Positions 16,264 to 25,614 of a DNA stretch of 64,000 nucleotides are shown one piece after another; position 1 is the stretch's first letter; every line of letters starts with the position of its first letter. Under the pieces are notes generated by a model. The model was given only the letters and a program-made list of their open reading frames with translations. It did no database searches and was not told the DNA's origin. Source of the stretch: Bacillota bacterium. GTDB lineage: Bacteria > Bacillota > Clostridia > Christensenellales > Aristaeellaceae. Location of the stretch: assembly GCA_023425025.1 (NCBI GenBank), contig JAFADG010000020.1, forward strand, positions 86,301 to 150,300. The letters run 5' to 3'. A program made the position numbers and the translations under genes.

Positions 16264-17373
16264 ATGCAGGAAAAACAGACCTTCGGCAACTGGCATGTAC
16301 GCGTGGCGGACAGCTTGCTTTTTCGCGAACCGGTACTTTCCAAACACTGGTCCTACGACTACGGCGTGGTGTGGAACGGCATGGCGGCGCTGTACGAGCT
16401 TACCGGCAATGAAAAGTACGATCAGTATATAAAGACCGGCGTGGATTCCTTTCTGTCATCGGACGGTCGGGAAATTCGCGGGCACATATTGGAAGAGTAC
16501 AATCTTGACCACCTGAACAACGGCAAGCAATTGCTATATCTGTTTGAAAAGACAGGCGAAGAAAAATATGAAAACGCCATCCAGCGGCTGCTCCACCAAA
16601 TCGCGCATCAGCCCAGGACAAAGGAAGGCGGGTTCTGGCACAAGCAGATCTATCCCCGGCAGATGTGGCTGGACGGGCTGTACATGTGCGCGCCTTTTTA
16701 TGCCGGGGCCGCGCGGCTGTATAGCCGGGACGACTGGTTTGATGATGTCGCAAAACAGTTTTTATTGATCCGCGAAAAGACGCGGGATGAAAAGACAAAC
16801 CTGTGCCGCCATGCCTGGGATTCCGGGTGTGTGCAGCCCTGGGCCGACCCCGCGACCGGCAGGTCAAAGCACGTTTGGGGCCGGGCGGTGGGCTGGTACA
16901 TGTGCGCGCTTGTCGACGCGCTGGACTTTTTCCCGCAGGAGCATCCCGGCCGGCCAAAGCTTACGGCGCTGCTTGCGGAAATGGCGAACGCGGTATGGAA
17001 AGCACGCGATCCCCGCACGAAGGTTTGGTTCCAGGTGCTGGATGCGCCGGACAGGCCGGGCAACTATCCCGAATCCTCCTGTTCCAGCCAGTGTATCTAT
17101 GCGCTGGCCAAAGCGTCCCGTTTGGGGCTGCTGCCGGGGTTCAATAGAGCGGAACTGTCCGATGCGTATCAGGGGGCTGTCGAGCAGTTCATCCAAGTGC
17201 TGAACGGACAGGCCATCGTGACCAAGTGCTGCCAGGTGGCCGGGCTGGGCGGAGCGCAAAAGCGGGATGGTTCGTTTGCCTATTACATGAGCGAGCCCAT
17301 CATCGCGGGCGACCTGAAAGGAACGGGGGCGTTCATTCAAGCCGCGGCGGAGGTGGAGGGGTATGGCCTGTAA
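16264..17373 (+). CDS. Glycoside hydrolase family 105 (unsaturated rhamnogalacturonyl/uronyl hydrolase)
   Basis: A 369-residue (alpha/alpha)6-barrel enzyme of the YteR/YesR family, which removes 4,5-unsaturated uronic acid from oligosaccharides left by polysaccharide lyases. Characteristic segments are H-W-S-Y-D-Y-G-V-V-W-N-G-M, the catalytic-aspartate region R-Q-M-W-L-D-G-L-Y-M (Asp137), H-A-W-D near residue 182, and G-R-A-V-G-W-Y-M. There is no signal peptide, so it is cytoplasmic. I chose ATG 16264 because AAAGGAGG ends 5 bases upstream. It heads a plus-strand group with a heparinase II/III-like protein and a DUF2264 protein, which suggests uptake and breakdown of uronide-containing glycans such as pectin side chains or glycosaminoglycans. 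Confidence 0.88.
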   Translation: MQEKQTFGNWHVRVADSLLFREPVLSKHWSYDYGVVWNGMAALYELTGNEKYDQYIKTGVDSFLSSDGREIRGHILEEYNLDHLNNGKQLLYLFEKTGEEKYENAIQRLLHQIAHQPRTKEGGFWHKQIYPRQMWLDGLYMCAPFYAGAARLYSRDDWFDDVAKQFLLIREKTRDEKTNLCRHAWDSGCVQPWADPATGRSKHVWGRAVGWYMCALVDALDFFPQEHPGRPKLTALLAEMANAVWKARDPRTKVWFQVLDAPDRPGNYPESSCSSQCIYALAKASRLGLLPGFNRAELSDAYQGAVEQFIQVLNGQAIVTKCCQVAGLGGAQKRDGSFAYYMSEPIIAGDLKGTGAFIQAAAEVEGYGL

Positions 17374-17496
17374 GACAGGTATACCGGCCTTGGCAGGCGG
17401 CATCGGCGCAATATTTTCAGGCCTGTCTTGCAGGACGGAGGAAAGATGGTATACTCATGCCAAATGAATCTGCGCGATGTATAGGGGGATCCGCCT

Positions 17497-18024
17497 ATGG
17501 GCAGCAGGGCCGGGCAGTTGTCGGATGATTTTCTTGGCATGCTCAGCGGGGAAGAAGCACCGGTCTACAAGGAAATCATTGATTTTCTTGCGGGCCTTGG
17601 GTACTTTGCGCAAAAGCAAAAGGTGCAGGGATATGTACTATCCTTTAAGCATCACCGCACAAAGCATGTGATTGCCAAAATGGGCATCCCCGGCGGGAAG
17701 AACCAACGGGCTTTTATCAGGGTGAAATTCTTTGCCGTGAAAAATGCTCCCGAGAAGTTAAGCGACGCGCTCCGCAGGGAAATAGCGTCCCATAACGGCC
17801 AATATTGCAGGCCCCTGCGCGATGCCGTCCAAAAGAACAAATGCGGATTTTGCGGCGCATGTACCGGCGGCGGATTGGGCTATTATTACCAGTATCCCGA
17901 CGGCAGGGAAGTCGTCAGGTGCGGTGCGTATCCCATTGCGATCCCGGATATTGCGCCCGGCGATACGGAAGCATTGAAACGGGCTTTTCTTGAACAGCAT
18001 CAATATCATATGTCCATTGCGTGA
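17497..18024 (+). CDS. Unrecognised 175-residue protein with Cys cluster
   Basis: I do not recognise a family. The protein is soluble and basic in the middle, with an N-terminal helical part (about 8-45), a beta-like central region (45-85), and a C-terminal part with cysteines at about 104, 116, 119, 122 and 142; residues 116-122 read C-G-F-C-G-A-C, a likely metal- or disulfide-forming knuckle. Y-Y-Y-Q-Y-P-D-G-R-E follows. It starts at ATG 17497 after AGGGGG. It lies between GH105 and the heparinase-like gene on the same strand but in a different style, and may be an unrelated insertion in this group. Confidence 0.6.
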   Translation: MGSRAGQLSDDFLGMLSGEEAPVYKEIIDFLAGLGYFAQKQKVQGYVLSFKHHRTKHVIAKMGIPGGKNQRAFIRVKFFAVKNAPEKLSDALRREIASHNGQYCRPLRDAVQKNKCGFCGACTGGGLGYYYQYPDGREVVRCGAYPIAIPDIAPGDTEALKRAFLEQHQYHMSIA

Positions 18025-18056
18025 TACAGGCTGCCTGGACAGCGGAAAGGATCATT

Positions 18057-19880
18057 ATGTTCACAGAATACCTGGATACAACGGATTTGCACGCCTTATT
18101 TGCGCCAAGGCGCGGCCGCCTGCCCATTCCCCCGGCATCCGACAGGGCGGCCTGGGCAAAGGTGCCGGCAAGCATGCGTGAGGAAATGCTGGCCGCGGCC
18201 AAGGCCCAGCTGGATACCCCCTATCCCATGCTTACCGCCGGCCAGTTCCTGGCGTATGTCAGGTCAGGCAGCCGTACTGCCTTTGAAGCGCCCTATTTTC
18301 TCCGCCGGCGCCTGCTGCTCACCGCTGGGCTGGCAGAATGCCTCGAGGATGGCGGCGCGTATATGGACCGTGTGGTGGACGGGCTGTGGTGCATCTGCGA
18401 AGAAAGCTTCTGGGGCATCAGCGCCCACAACGGGTCCGCCCATTTTGGCACGCGGCCGGCGTCGGAGCGGCCCCTGCCGGATGTGGAAAATCCGTACATC
18501 GACCTGTTTGCCGCCCAAACCGCCTCCCTCGTTTTGTGGATATGTCATTTGCTCAAGGACAAGCTGGATGCCGTTTCGCCGCTGATTATCCGCAGGGTGC
18601 ATTTGGAGGCGGAGCGGCGGATTGTCAAGCCGTTCCTATACCATGACGATTTCTGGTGGATGGGCATGATCCGCCGGGATATGAACAACTGGACGCCCTG
18701 GATCCTCTCCAACGTGATTTCCAGCCTGATCCTGATGGAGCCGGACGACCTGCGCCTGGCGGAGGGCGTGAAGCGTGCCATGCGCATGTTGGATAGTTAT
18801 TTGGCCGTGATGCCGGCGGACGGCGGCTGCGACGAAGGCGCGGGCTACTGGAACATGGCCGGCGGCTCGCTGCTGGATTGCCTGGAGCATATCTACTACC
18901 TGACGGACGGCAGGGTCTTTTTCTATGACCGGCCCCACATTCAAAACATCGGCGTCTTTCCGGTAAAGGCCCACATCGCCGGGCCGTATTTATGGAACTT
19001 TGCCGACTGTGACGCAAAACCTATGCTGGATGGGGAACGGATTTACCGCTTTGGCCGGCGCACGGGCCAAAGGGCTCTGGCAGAGCTTGGGATGCAGCTG
19101 GCAAGCATGGAGACGTCTGTGCTCCCCAAGGATACGCCGGAAACCTACCGCGTGCTTTGCAAGCTGTTTTTCCCCGTGCCGGCGCCGGCGCCGGGGCAAA
19201 AAGAGGATGAGACGGTGATCCTGCCCGACCTTCAGGTATGGGCGCAAAGGCGCAGCGGCCTGTATGCCGCGGTCAAGGCGGGGCACAACGGCGAAAGCCA
19301 CAACCACAACGACGTGGGCAGCTTCCTGCTGTACGTGGACGGCGAGCCGGAGATCGTGGACGCGGGCAATATGACCTACACGGCCAAGACCTTCAGCCAG
19401 GAACGGTATACGCTGTGGAATACGCGGGGAATGTATCACAACGTGCCCGTGATTGGAAGCCTGGAGCAGCAACCGGGCCGGGAGCATGGCGCGCGGAAGG
19501 TGGATATTTCCCAAAACGGGATATTTATGGACATCGCGGCGGCATATCCCAAGGAAGCGGAAGTGGAATCCCTTGTGCGCCATGCCTTTTTCCGTGATAC
19601 TGCCTTCATTATTGAAGACAGGGTAAAGCTTGAAAGGGATGCCCCCGTCACCTGGGTCTTTCTGCTGCGCAGCCGCCCGGAAATAAAGCCGGGCGTTCTT
19701 AAAACGGAGCGAATCACCTTGCGCTTTGAGGAAGGCTTGACGCCGGCCTGCGAAGAGATTCCGGTTACCGATGCCCGGATGGCAAAAAACTTTCCCGGCA
19801 GCCTGTGGCGGGTGACGCTCACCGCCGGCAAGGCTTTTGGGCACAATCAAACGTTCACGATTGCCAGGAGGATGATTTGA
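18057..19880 (+). CDS. Heparinase II/III-like polysaccharide lyase family protein
   Basis: A 607-residue protein with the two-part layout of heparinase II/III-type lyases: an N-terminal all-alpha toroid (about 1-370) and a C-terminal beta-sandwich domain beginning near residue 395, with the family hallmark A-G-H-N-G-E-S-H-N-H-N-D-V-G-S-F (histidines near 410-418) and E-P-E-I-V-D-A-G. There is no signal peptide, suggesting an intracellular oligosaccharide lyase. The start at ATG 18057 has GCGGAAAGG just upstream; an open frame further upstream is not needed. It overlaps the next gene by one base at TGATG. Such lyases leave unsaturated uronides, the GH105 substrate, which ties it to the gene at 16264. 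Confidence 0.85.
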   Translation: MFTEYLDTTDLHALFAPRRGRLPIPPASDRAAWAKVPASMREEMLAAAKAQLDTPYPMLTAGQFLAYVRSGSRTAFEAPYFLRRRLLLTAGLAECLEDGGAYMDRVVDGLWCICEESFWGISAHNGSAHFGTRPASERPLPDVENPYIDLFAAQTASLVLWICHLLKDKLDAVSPLIIRRVHLEAERRIVKPFLYHDDFWWMGMIRRDMNNWTPWILSNVISSLILMEPDDLRLAEGVKRAMRMLDSYLAVMPADGGCDEGAGYWNMAGGSLLDCLEHIYYLTDGRVFFYDRPHIQNIGVFPVKAHIAGPYLWNFADCDAKPMLDGERIYRFGRRTGQRALAELGMQLASMETSVLPKDTPETYRVLCKLFFPVPAPAPGQKEDETVILPDLQVWAQRRSGLYAAVKAGHNGESHNHNDVGSFLLYVDGEPEIVDAGNMTYTAKTFSQERYTLWNTRGMYHNVPVIGSLEQQPGREHGARKVDISQNGIFMDIAAAYPKEAEVESLVRHAFFRDTAFIIEDRVKLERDAPVTWVFLLRSRPEIKPGVLKTERITLRFEEGLTPACEEIPVTDARMAKNFPGSLWRVTLTAGKAFGHNQTFTIARRMI

Positions 19881-21673
19881 TGAGCAAGCCTGTTCAATGC
19901 AATCCGTTGAAAACCAGGGCCGATTTTGAGGAAGCTGCTTTGCAGCTTTTGGAGCCCCTGGCAAAAAAGCTTTCCCCCGGCTGCGCCCGGCTTCACTTGG
20001 GGGATACGGGGGCGGTTTATCCAACCGATATCGCCCAAATGGAAGCATGGTCCAGGCCCTTGTGGGCGCTGGTGCCGCTTTTGATGGGCAAATCGCAAAA
20101 GGCAAAGCCCCTCTGGGACAAGTGGATGACGGGGCTGAAAAACGGCACCGATCCTGAGCACCCGGAATATTGGGGCGATATCGGGCCCTTTGACCAGCGT
20201 ATGGTGGAAATGGCCGTCATGGGCATGGCGCTGTGCTTTGTGCCCCGGGATTTTTACTTTGCGCATGATGAGGGTACGCAAAAAAAAATCCACCGTTGGC
20301 TGAACCAGATCAATCTCTTCGACATGCCCAAAAACAACTGGCGCTTTTTCCGGGTGCTGGTGAACGTGGGCTTTTTGAGAAACGGCTTGCCCTATGACGC
20401 CGCTCTGCTCGAAAGCGACCTTGACATGATGGAGGGGCATTACGAGGGCGACGGCTGGTACTTCGATTATGAAAACCAGCGGGATTACTATACCCCCTGG
20501 GCCTTTCACTACTACGGCCTGCTGTACGCCAGGGCCATGGGCGATTTGGACCCAAAACGCTGTCAAGTCTACCGGGAACGGGCCTGGTTGATGGAAACGC
20601 GCATGGAAGCGTGGTTTGCCAAGGACGGCGAGGCGCTGCCCTATGGCCGCAGCCTGGCCTACCGCTTTGCCCAAAGCGCGTTTTTTGGCGCGCTGCCGCT
20701 GGGGGATGAGGGTAACGCATTGGCTGATTGGGGCGCTGTGAAGGGGCTGTTGCTCAAAAACATGCGCAAGTGGTTTTCGCGGCCTATCTTTACCGATGAG
20801 GGCGTGCTGACCATCGGTTACGGATATCCCAACCTGATGATGGCGGAAGGGTACAACGCCCCGGGTTCGCCCTACTGGGCCATGAAGGCCTTCGCGCCGC
20901 TGGCGCTTCCCGAAGGCCACCCCTTCTGGACAGCGGAGGAAAAGGAGCATACGCCGCCCGCGTTTTTCCGGGAGGAGCATGCCCGCATGATCCTTGTTCG
21001 GGATGAGAAAAACAGCCATGTGCAGGCCTTTCCCGCCGGCAACCGGGCCTTTGAGCATGCCCATGTGGAGGCCAAGTATGAGAAGTTCGCCTATTCCACC
21101 GCCTTTGCCTTCAGCGTGCCCAAGAGCTCCGTTATGTTAAACCGGGGCGCGTATGACAGTATGCTGGCCCTCAGCGACGATGAAACATATTGGCATGTGC
21201 GCTGCGGCTGCAAGGAGTATGCGATCGGTGAGGACAGGGTGGAAGCCGTTTGGCATCCCTTTGCGGATGTCAGGGTGGAAACCACGGTCATCCCGCTGGG
21301 CGACTGGCACATCCGCATACACAAGGTAAAAACGCCCAGACGGCTGTTCGCCGCGGAAGGCGGGTACGCCGTCAGCCGGGATGATGGGAAGGGCCTTGCC
21401 AAAACGACGGTGGAGGAGGCAAAGGCGCTGGCCGTATGCGGGGAACTGTTCAGCGGCATCGTTGGCCTGCGGGGTTTTGACACGGCCCAGATCGTCGTGC
21501 CTGAACCCAATACGAACCTGTTGCATCCAAGAACGGTGCTGCCTTCCTTACGGGCGGAAATACCTGCGGGTGAGACGGTGCTTGCGTGCGCCGTGCTGGG
21601 CGCGGCGGAGGCCGGCATGTTTAAATGGCAGAATATCCCTGAAGTGACGGCGGAATACGCAACGAGGGGATGA
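19880..21673 (+). CDS. DUF2264 domain-containing protein
   Basis: A 597-residue cytoplasmic protein matching the DUF2264 family: an N-terminal helical toroid-like part (about 1-370) with M-E-A-W-S-R-P-L-W-A-L, Y-W-G-D-I-G-P-F-D-Q-R, and G-D-G-W-Y-F-D-Y, then a C-terminal beta-rich part. These segments fit a glycan-active (alpha/alpha)6 fold, but no enzymatic activity is firmly assigned to the family that I know of. Its ATG overlaps the stop of the heparinase-like gene, so translation is coupled and a joint role in uronide-glycan breakdown is likely. AGGAGG lies 7 bases upstream. Confidence 0.85.
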   Translation: MSKPVQCNPLKTRADFEEAALQLLEPLAKKLSPGCARLHLGDTGAVYPTDIAQMEAWSRPLWALVPLLMGKSQKAKPLWDKWMTGLKNGTDPEHPEYWGDIGPFDQRMVEMAVMGMALCFVPRDFYFAHDEGTQKKIHRWLNQINLFDMPKNNWRFFRVLVNVGFLRNGLPYDAALLESDLDMMEGHYEGDGWYFDYENQRDYYTPWAFHYYGLLYARAMGDLDPKRCQVYRERAWLMETRMEAWFAKDGEALPYGRSLAYRFAQSAFFGALPLGDEGNALADWGAVKGLLLKNMRKWFSRPIFTDEGVLTIGYGYPNLMMAEGYNAPGSPYWAMKAFAPLALPEGHPFWTAEEKEHTPPAFFREEHARMILVRDEKNSHVQAFPAGNRAFEHAHVEAKYEKFAYSTAFAFSVPKSSVMLNRGAYDSMLALSDDETYWHVRCGCKEYAIGEDRVEAVWHPFADVRVETTVIPLGDWHIRIHKVKTPRRLFAAEGGYAVSRDDGKGLAKTTVEEAKALAVCGELFSGIVGLRGFDTAQIVVPEPNTNLLHPRTVLPSLRAEIPAGETVLACAVLGAAEAGMFKWQNIPEVTAEYATRG

Positions 21674-21689
21674 TCCCCAAAAAGCAAAG

Positions 21690-21721
21690 GCCGTCCATGG
21701 ACGTCATCGCCCATGGACGGC
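21690..21721 (-). terminator. Terminator at the convergent DUF2264/ger junction
   Basis: The 11-bp perfect stem GCCGTCCATGG (690-700) with 711-721 has a 10-base loop. On the minus strand it is followed by CTTTGCTTTTT, so it most likely ends the ger operon. Confidence 0.7.
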
Positions 21722-21763
21722 AGCAGCCGGGAGATCTGTGTGCCGGCCTATGCTTATGTCCCG

Positions 21764-22897
21764 CTATTCCGCATTCCAAACCACTGAGCTTCCGCTGATT
21801 TTCACCTGGATGGTCAGTTGAAGCTCCGTGTTTTCAATAATATTCGTTCCAGCGTAGGCTGGATATTTCCGCTCGAACTCCTCCTGGATATCGAAAATAT
21901 CGATCTTTTTCCCTTTCCATTCTTCAAAAAGGGTCATGCATTTCTGCCTGATCTTTTCGGCCATAGCGTCCTGTATTTTTTGGATATTTTCTTTCGTCAA
22001 CTGAAGATCGCCCTGAATGGAGGACAGGGTTGTATTCAGCTTGCATTCCTGCGCCACCTTGAGAACGCCGTTTTCGTATTCCACGTCGGTTTGGCGGCTG
22101 GCGTCTGTCAGCAGCAGCGTTACCATTTTGTTTTCTTCCATGGGATTGCGTACAGTGAGGTCACCGGCGACATCATTATCCAGCAAGAGATTGAAATAAA
22201 ATGATTCTTCCCTGTTCAATATACCGATCAGTTTGTATTCCTTGATCAGCCCCAGCCCGTCCAGAAGATACTGCCCCTGTGTGTCCTCATCCTTGGAAGT
22301 ATTGATGACCGGTAAGGAGCTTACCCTGTCCCCGACATATTTCTGATTCATAAACTCCTTGAGGTCGACCCTGACACCGACGGAAGTAAAGGAGACCTTT
22401 GTACCCAGCATATCGTAAAGGAACATGCCCGTCAGCTGTTCTTCCGGGTGATTGGGATTGATAAACTCCTTCGGATCGCCCTGAAATATTCCCAGAAGGG
22501 TACGCGTACTGGATCTTTGCCTGCGGTCGAACGTGTCTATGCACTGGTCGATCCCGCTTTGCGCAAACTCCTCGGTAAAGAGCAGCACTTTGTTTTGGGC
22601 CAGCGTAATTTGAGCGCTTGTGCTTGTTTCCAGCATATTCAGGGCCTCCCCGGCGGTTTGGGCCTTGAACTTGTAGGTGATCCGCTTCTCCTCGTTGGCG
22701 TTGGTGCCCGAGCTGCGCACTGGAACGAGTGTTTCAAAATAGAAAACCATGCCGCCGCTTGCCTCGTCCTTGTCCACCAGGATGGAGTTGATGAATACAA
22801 ATTCATTCAGATCCGTATAGCTTTCGCAGGCCCCAAGCAGGATGGACAGCGCAAGGAGCATCAGCAGGACGGCGCATTTTTTGCTGGCGTTTTTCAT
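21764..22897 (-). CDS. Ger(x)C-family spore germination lipoprotein
   Basis: A 377-residue C subunit of a germinant receptor. The N-terminus is a lipoprotein signal peptide ending in L-L-G-A-C (lipid-attached cysteine near residue 24), followed by the family-typical S-Y-T-D-L-N-E-F-V-F-I-N-S-I-L-V-D-K-D. The rest is the three-domain soluble GerC fold, which sits on the outer face of the inner spore membrane. Its ATG overlaps the stop of the A-subunit gene by 4 bases. As in other receptors, A, B and C subunits are expected to assemble into one complex sensing nutrients. Confidence 0.92.
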   Translation of the reverse strand: MKNASKKCAVLLMLLALSILLGACESYTDLNEFVFINSILVDKDEASGGMVFYFETLVPVRSSGTNANEEKRITYKFKAQTAGEALNMLETSTSAQITLAQNKVLLFTEEFAQSGIDQCIDTFDRRQRSSTRTLLGIFQGDPKEFINPNHPEEQLTGMFLYDMLGTKVSFTSVGVRVDLKEFMNQKYVGDRVSSLPVINTSKDEDTQGQYLLDGLGLIKEYKLIGILNREESFYFNLLLDNDVAGDLTVRNPMEENKMVTLLLTDASRQTDVEYENGVLKVAQECKLNTTLSSIQGDLQLTKENIQKIQDAMAEKIRQKCMTLFEEWKGKKIDIFDIQEEFERKYPAYAGTNIIENTELQLTIQVKISGSSVVWNAE

Positions 22898-24336
22898 CTT
22901 TTTTTACCTTTGTAGATAAACGGTTTCGATACTTTTCCCAATCTGCCGCGTATGAGAATATCCCGGCTGGCGGACCGGAACGACTTTACCGTTCCGAAAG
23001 GGAACAAAAAAGGATAGTCGCAGGAGCGCAGCGATGCCAGGTGCGCGATCACCAGCAAAAAGCCAAGGTAGAATCCATGCAGCCCGAAGCAGGCGGACAG
23101 TATGATCAATAGAATCGCCCATACGGCTACGGCAGGCGCAAGCCTTGCGTTGATAAAGGAGGTAATCGCATAGATGCCGATGACCACCACCGTAGCCTGG
23201 GAAGTAAGGCCCGCGCCGACAGCGGCGTCCCCAAGGATCAGCGCGCCGACAATGCTCAGCGCTTGTCCCACCTGCTGGGGAAGCCGCCGCCCGGCCTCCC
23301 TTGCAAGCTCAAAGAAGAAAAACAGCAGCAGCACCTCCACCACCGTGGGGAAGGGAACGCCGGCCCGGGAAACGGCCAGCTTAAAGGCAAAGGCTGTGGG
23401 GATAAGCGTCGCATGGTGTGTCGTCAGTGCCGTGTACAGCGCCGGCAGCAGCAGGGAAACAAGCAGCGAAGCAAGCCTGAATATGCGCACAGTGCTGGCC
23501 AGCAGTACGTTGGTGGAATAGTCGTCGGGGGATTGCAGGCTTTCAAAGAAAAAGCATGGCGCGGTAAGCGCAAAGGAACAGCCGTTGACCAAAACGGCGA
23601 TCCTTCCCTCAAACAGCCTGGAAACAACGGCCTCCGGTTTTTCGGTGTAGCCGATGGTGTCAAACAGGGAGTGTTTGGGACTTAGCGCTTCCGACACGTT
23701 TTGAATGGTCTGCACAAAATTGGCGTCTATGCCATTCAATCTTGTTTCCACCGAATGAATGAGATCGCCGGGCGCTACTCCTTCCACATACAGCAGCGCG
23801 GCCTGCGTCTTTGACTTTCTGCCAAGATGGTAGCCTATGATTTTGAGATCCTCCGTGAGCATCCGTTTCCTGATCAGGCTGACGTTGTTTGTCAACAGCT
23901 CGTTGAAGCTTTCGTAGGAGCCTACCAGAGAGGTATCGAACAGCGTTTTTTCCACAGGCCGCGTCTTTATCTCTTTTGCTACCAGGTAAATGGCGTAATT
24001 GATCGCCTCGAAGATGACCACCGTGTCGCCGGCGGCAATGTGCTCGACGGCTTGCTCGATGCTCAGTATTTCGGCAAAGTGGGCGGCATGGATCACGTGG
24101 CCGATCTCTTCCTTGCTGGAAACATTCCGTTCCAGCTGCGACAGGGGTTCAACCACATAATGGCTGATGTAGTCAACGTTGCAGATGGTCTCGATGTAAA
24201 AAAGGGTGATGGCGCTTTTTACAAAGATGGTGTTCCTGAAAATGATATCCCGCTTGACAAAGTCCATGCAATCGCTGAATTTTTCAGCGATCTCGCTTGC
24301 CTTTACCGCCATCGCTTTTCCTGCCTTTCCTTCCAT
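22894..24336 (-). CDS. GerA-family spore germination protein (A subunit)
   Basis: A 480-residue germinant-receptor A subunit. It has an N-terminal soluble domain (about 1-290) with D-V-V-F-R-x-type features (K-R-D-I-I-F-R-N), E-G-V-A-P-G-D-L-I, and the typical Q-S-P-D-D-Y linker, followed by about five membrane helices (about 300-440) including the P-T-V-V-E-V-L-L-L-F-F-F-F-E-L-A-R-E-A-G-R-R-L-P loop shared by GerAA-type proteins. The start could be 24336 or 24312; the latter has AGGAAA 5 bases upstream. The 5' end lies within the B-subunit gene by up to 53 bases, implying coupled translation. The gene order B-A-C differs from the usual A-B-C. Confidence 0.92.
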   Translation of the reverse strand: MEGKAGKAMAVKASEIAEKFSDCMDFVKRDIIFRNTIFVKSAITLFYIETICNVDYISHYVVEPLSQLERNVSSKEEIGHVIHAAHFAEILSIEQAVEHIAAGDTVVIFEAINYAIYLVAKEIKTRPVEKTLFDTSLVGSYESFNELLTNNVSLIRKRMLTEDLKIIGYHLGRKSKTQAALLYVEGVAPGDLIHSVETRLNGIDANFVQTIQNVSEALSPKHSLFDTIGYTEKPEAVVSRLFEGRIAVLVNGCSFALTAPCFFFESLQSPDDYSTNVLLASTVRIFRLASLLVSLLLPALYTALTTHHATLIPTAFAFKLAVSRAGVPFPTVVEVLLLFFFFELAREAGRRLPQQVGQALSIVGALILGDAAVGAGLTSQATVVVIGIYAITSFINARLAPAVAVWAILLIILSACFGLHGFYLGFLLVIAHLASLRSCDYPFLFPFGTVKSFRSASRDILIRGRLGKVSKPFIYKGKKR

Positions 24337-25462
24337 CTCCGCTTGAAATGGCCGCCGGTTGCGTATCCTGCCTGGGTGTCAATGCAATGCCATAAGCGCG
24401 CTTATGCTTGAAATAGTACACGGGATAGACGATCAGCGGTATGACAAAGAAGTTTACCAGCTGTATATAAAACAAACGGTTCATCAGCTTGAACAAATCG
24501 AACAGGTTTTTTGAAAGCAGATAGGAAAACAGGATCGTCAGCGCGCCGATGTAATACTCCTTGAACCTTAGGGTGATGCCCGCCTGCCGCATATACTCCA
24601 TCAGCGCAAAAAGACACAGAACGAGCCGCATAAACCAGCCCGCAACGATCTGCAGCATCACAAACAGCTCGCCTGCTTCCAGGAACCCGAAAGCGCTGAT
24701 GATCTGTGTTTGCGTCAATTTGGGGAAAACAAGGTTTTCCGCCCGGTCTGGGCCAAAGGTGGTGATCACGCCGAGGGTGGAGTAAATTTCTATCTGTACA
24801 ATGAACAGCAGGGCGATGACGCAGTGCCGGGTAAGCTTTGTTTTGTCTTCGACGCTGTTCAGATAGGGCAAAAAAATGATTGCGCAGCTGTACATGCCCA
24901 GGGCCTTGAGCACCGACAGCACAAACTCGCCGGTGATCCCGTTTTCCATTATGGGAAAGAGATACTTGATCTCCTTGTATTTTTGCGTCAGGAACGCCAG
25001 ATTGACTCCCGATAAGCTGATAAAAAAGATTGCGATCACCGCGAGGATGGTGACCGAAGCAATCCCCTTTTTTGCGATATACACCGCGAACAGCACGGAA
25101 ACAGCGATGAATACCCATATGGGGGTGGCGATCAGAAAGCCTTCGTGCATTACGCTGGCTTCCACCCCCGCGCTTTCAAAAATGCTCAGCAGCACCGTCA
25201 GCATGAACAAGAACGAGAGAACGGTGCCGATCACTTTTCCGAATGTTTTGACATATATGTCATGCAGGTTGCTGTTTCCGGTACGCTTGCTGACGACCGT
25301 TAGCATGATAACGAACAACAGGATCATAAGGGACGCAATGGCCACAGAGATCCAGCTGTCTCTTCCGGCAAGGGCGATGATGGCGGAAGGGAAAGTCTTC
25401 AGCGCAACGATGGCCAGGCCGCTGAGGATAAAAAACAAATGTTTTGTATTGATGGTTCCCAT
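24284..25462 (-). CDS. GerB-family spore germination permease (B subunit)
   Basis: A 392-residue integral membrane protein with about ten hydrophobic helices, from the endospore germination (amino acid permease-like) family. It begins T-I-N-T-K-H-L-F-F-I-L-S-G-L and has T-F-P-S-A-I-I-A-L-A-G-R-D-S-W-I-S near residue 22, typical of GerAB/GerKB. In the inner spore membrane it forms the ligand-binding channel subunit of the receptor. GGAAGGTG lies upstream of the ATG. It is the first gene of this operon. The C-terminal ~30 residues are unusually basic and hydrophilic (G-D-G-R-K-G-R-K), partly because they overlap the A-subunit start. Confidence 0.92.
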   Translation of the reverse strand: MGTINTKHLFFILSGLAIVALKTFPSAIIALAGRDSWISVAIASLMILLFVIMLTVVSKRTGNSNLHDIYVKTFGKVIGTVLSFLFMLTVLLSIFESAGVEASVMHEGFLIATPIWVFIAVSVLFAVYIAKKGIASVTILAVIAIFFISLSGVNLAFLTQKYKEIKYLFPIMENGITGEFVLSVLKALGMYSCAIIFLPYLNSVEDKTKLTRHCVIALLFIVQIEIYSTLGVITTFGPDRAENLVFPKLTQTQIISAFGFLEAGELFVMLQIVAGWFMRLVLCLFALMEYMRQAGITLRFKEYYIGALTILFSYLLSKNLFDLFKLMNRLFYIQLVNFFVIPLIVYPVYYFKHKRAYGIALTPRQDTQPAAISSGDGRKGRKSDGGKGKRDR

Positions 25463-25585
25463 CTATACACCTTCCGGCACATGCATGCCTGCTCAAGCAT
25501 TGCCCATCACATCCTGCACAGACATGATGCCTTTTCCAATTATCCCACTGGAAACCAATTAATATACCCACGGCCTTTTAGGCGT

Positions 25586-25614
25586 TTGCCATGCCGGGCG
25601 TCATACTGTATAAT
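25586..25614 (+). promoter_or_regulatory. Sigma-A-type promoter for DNA glycosylase gene
   Basis: TTGCCA (586-591) and TATAAT (609-614) are separated by 17 bases, with a likely transcription start about 50 bases before the start codon at 25672. Confidence 0.75.
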
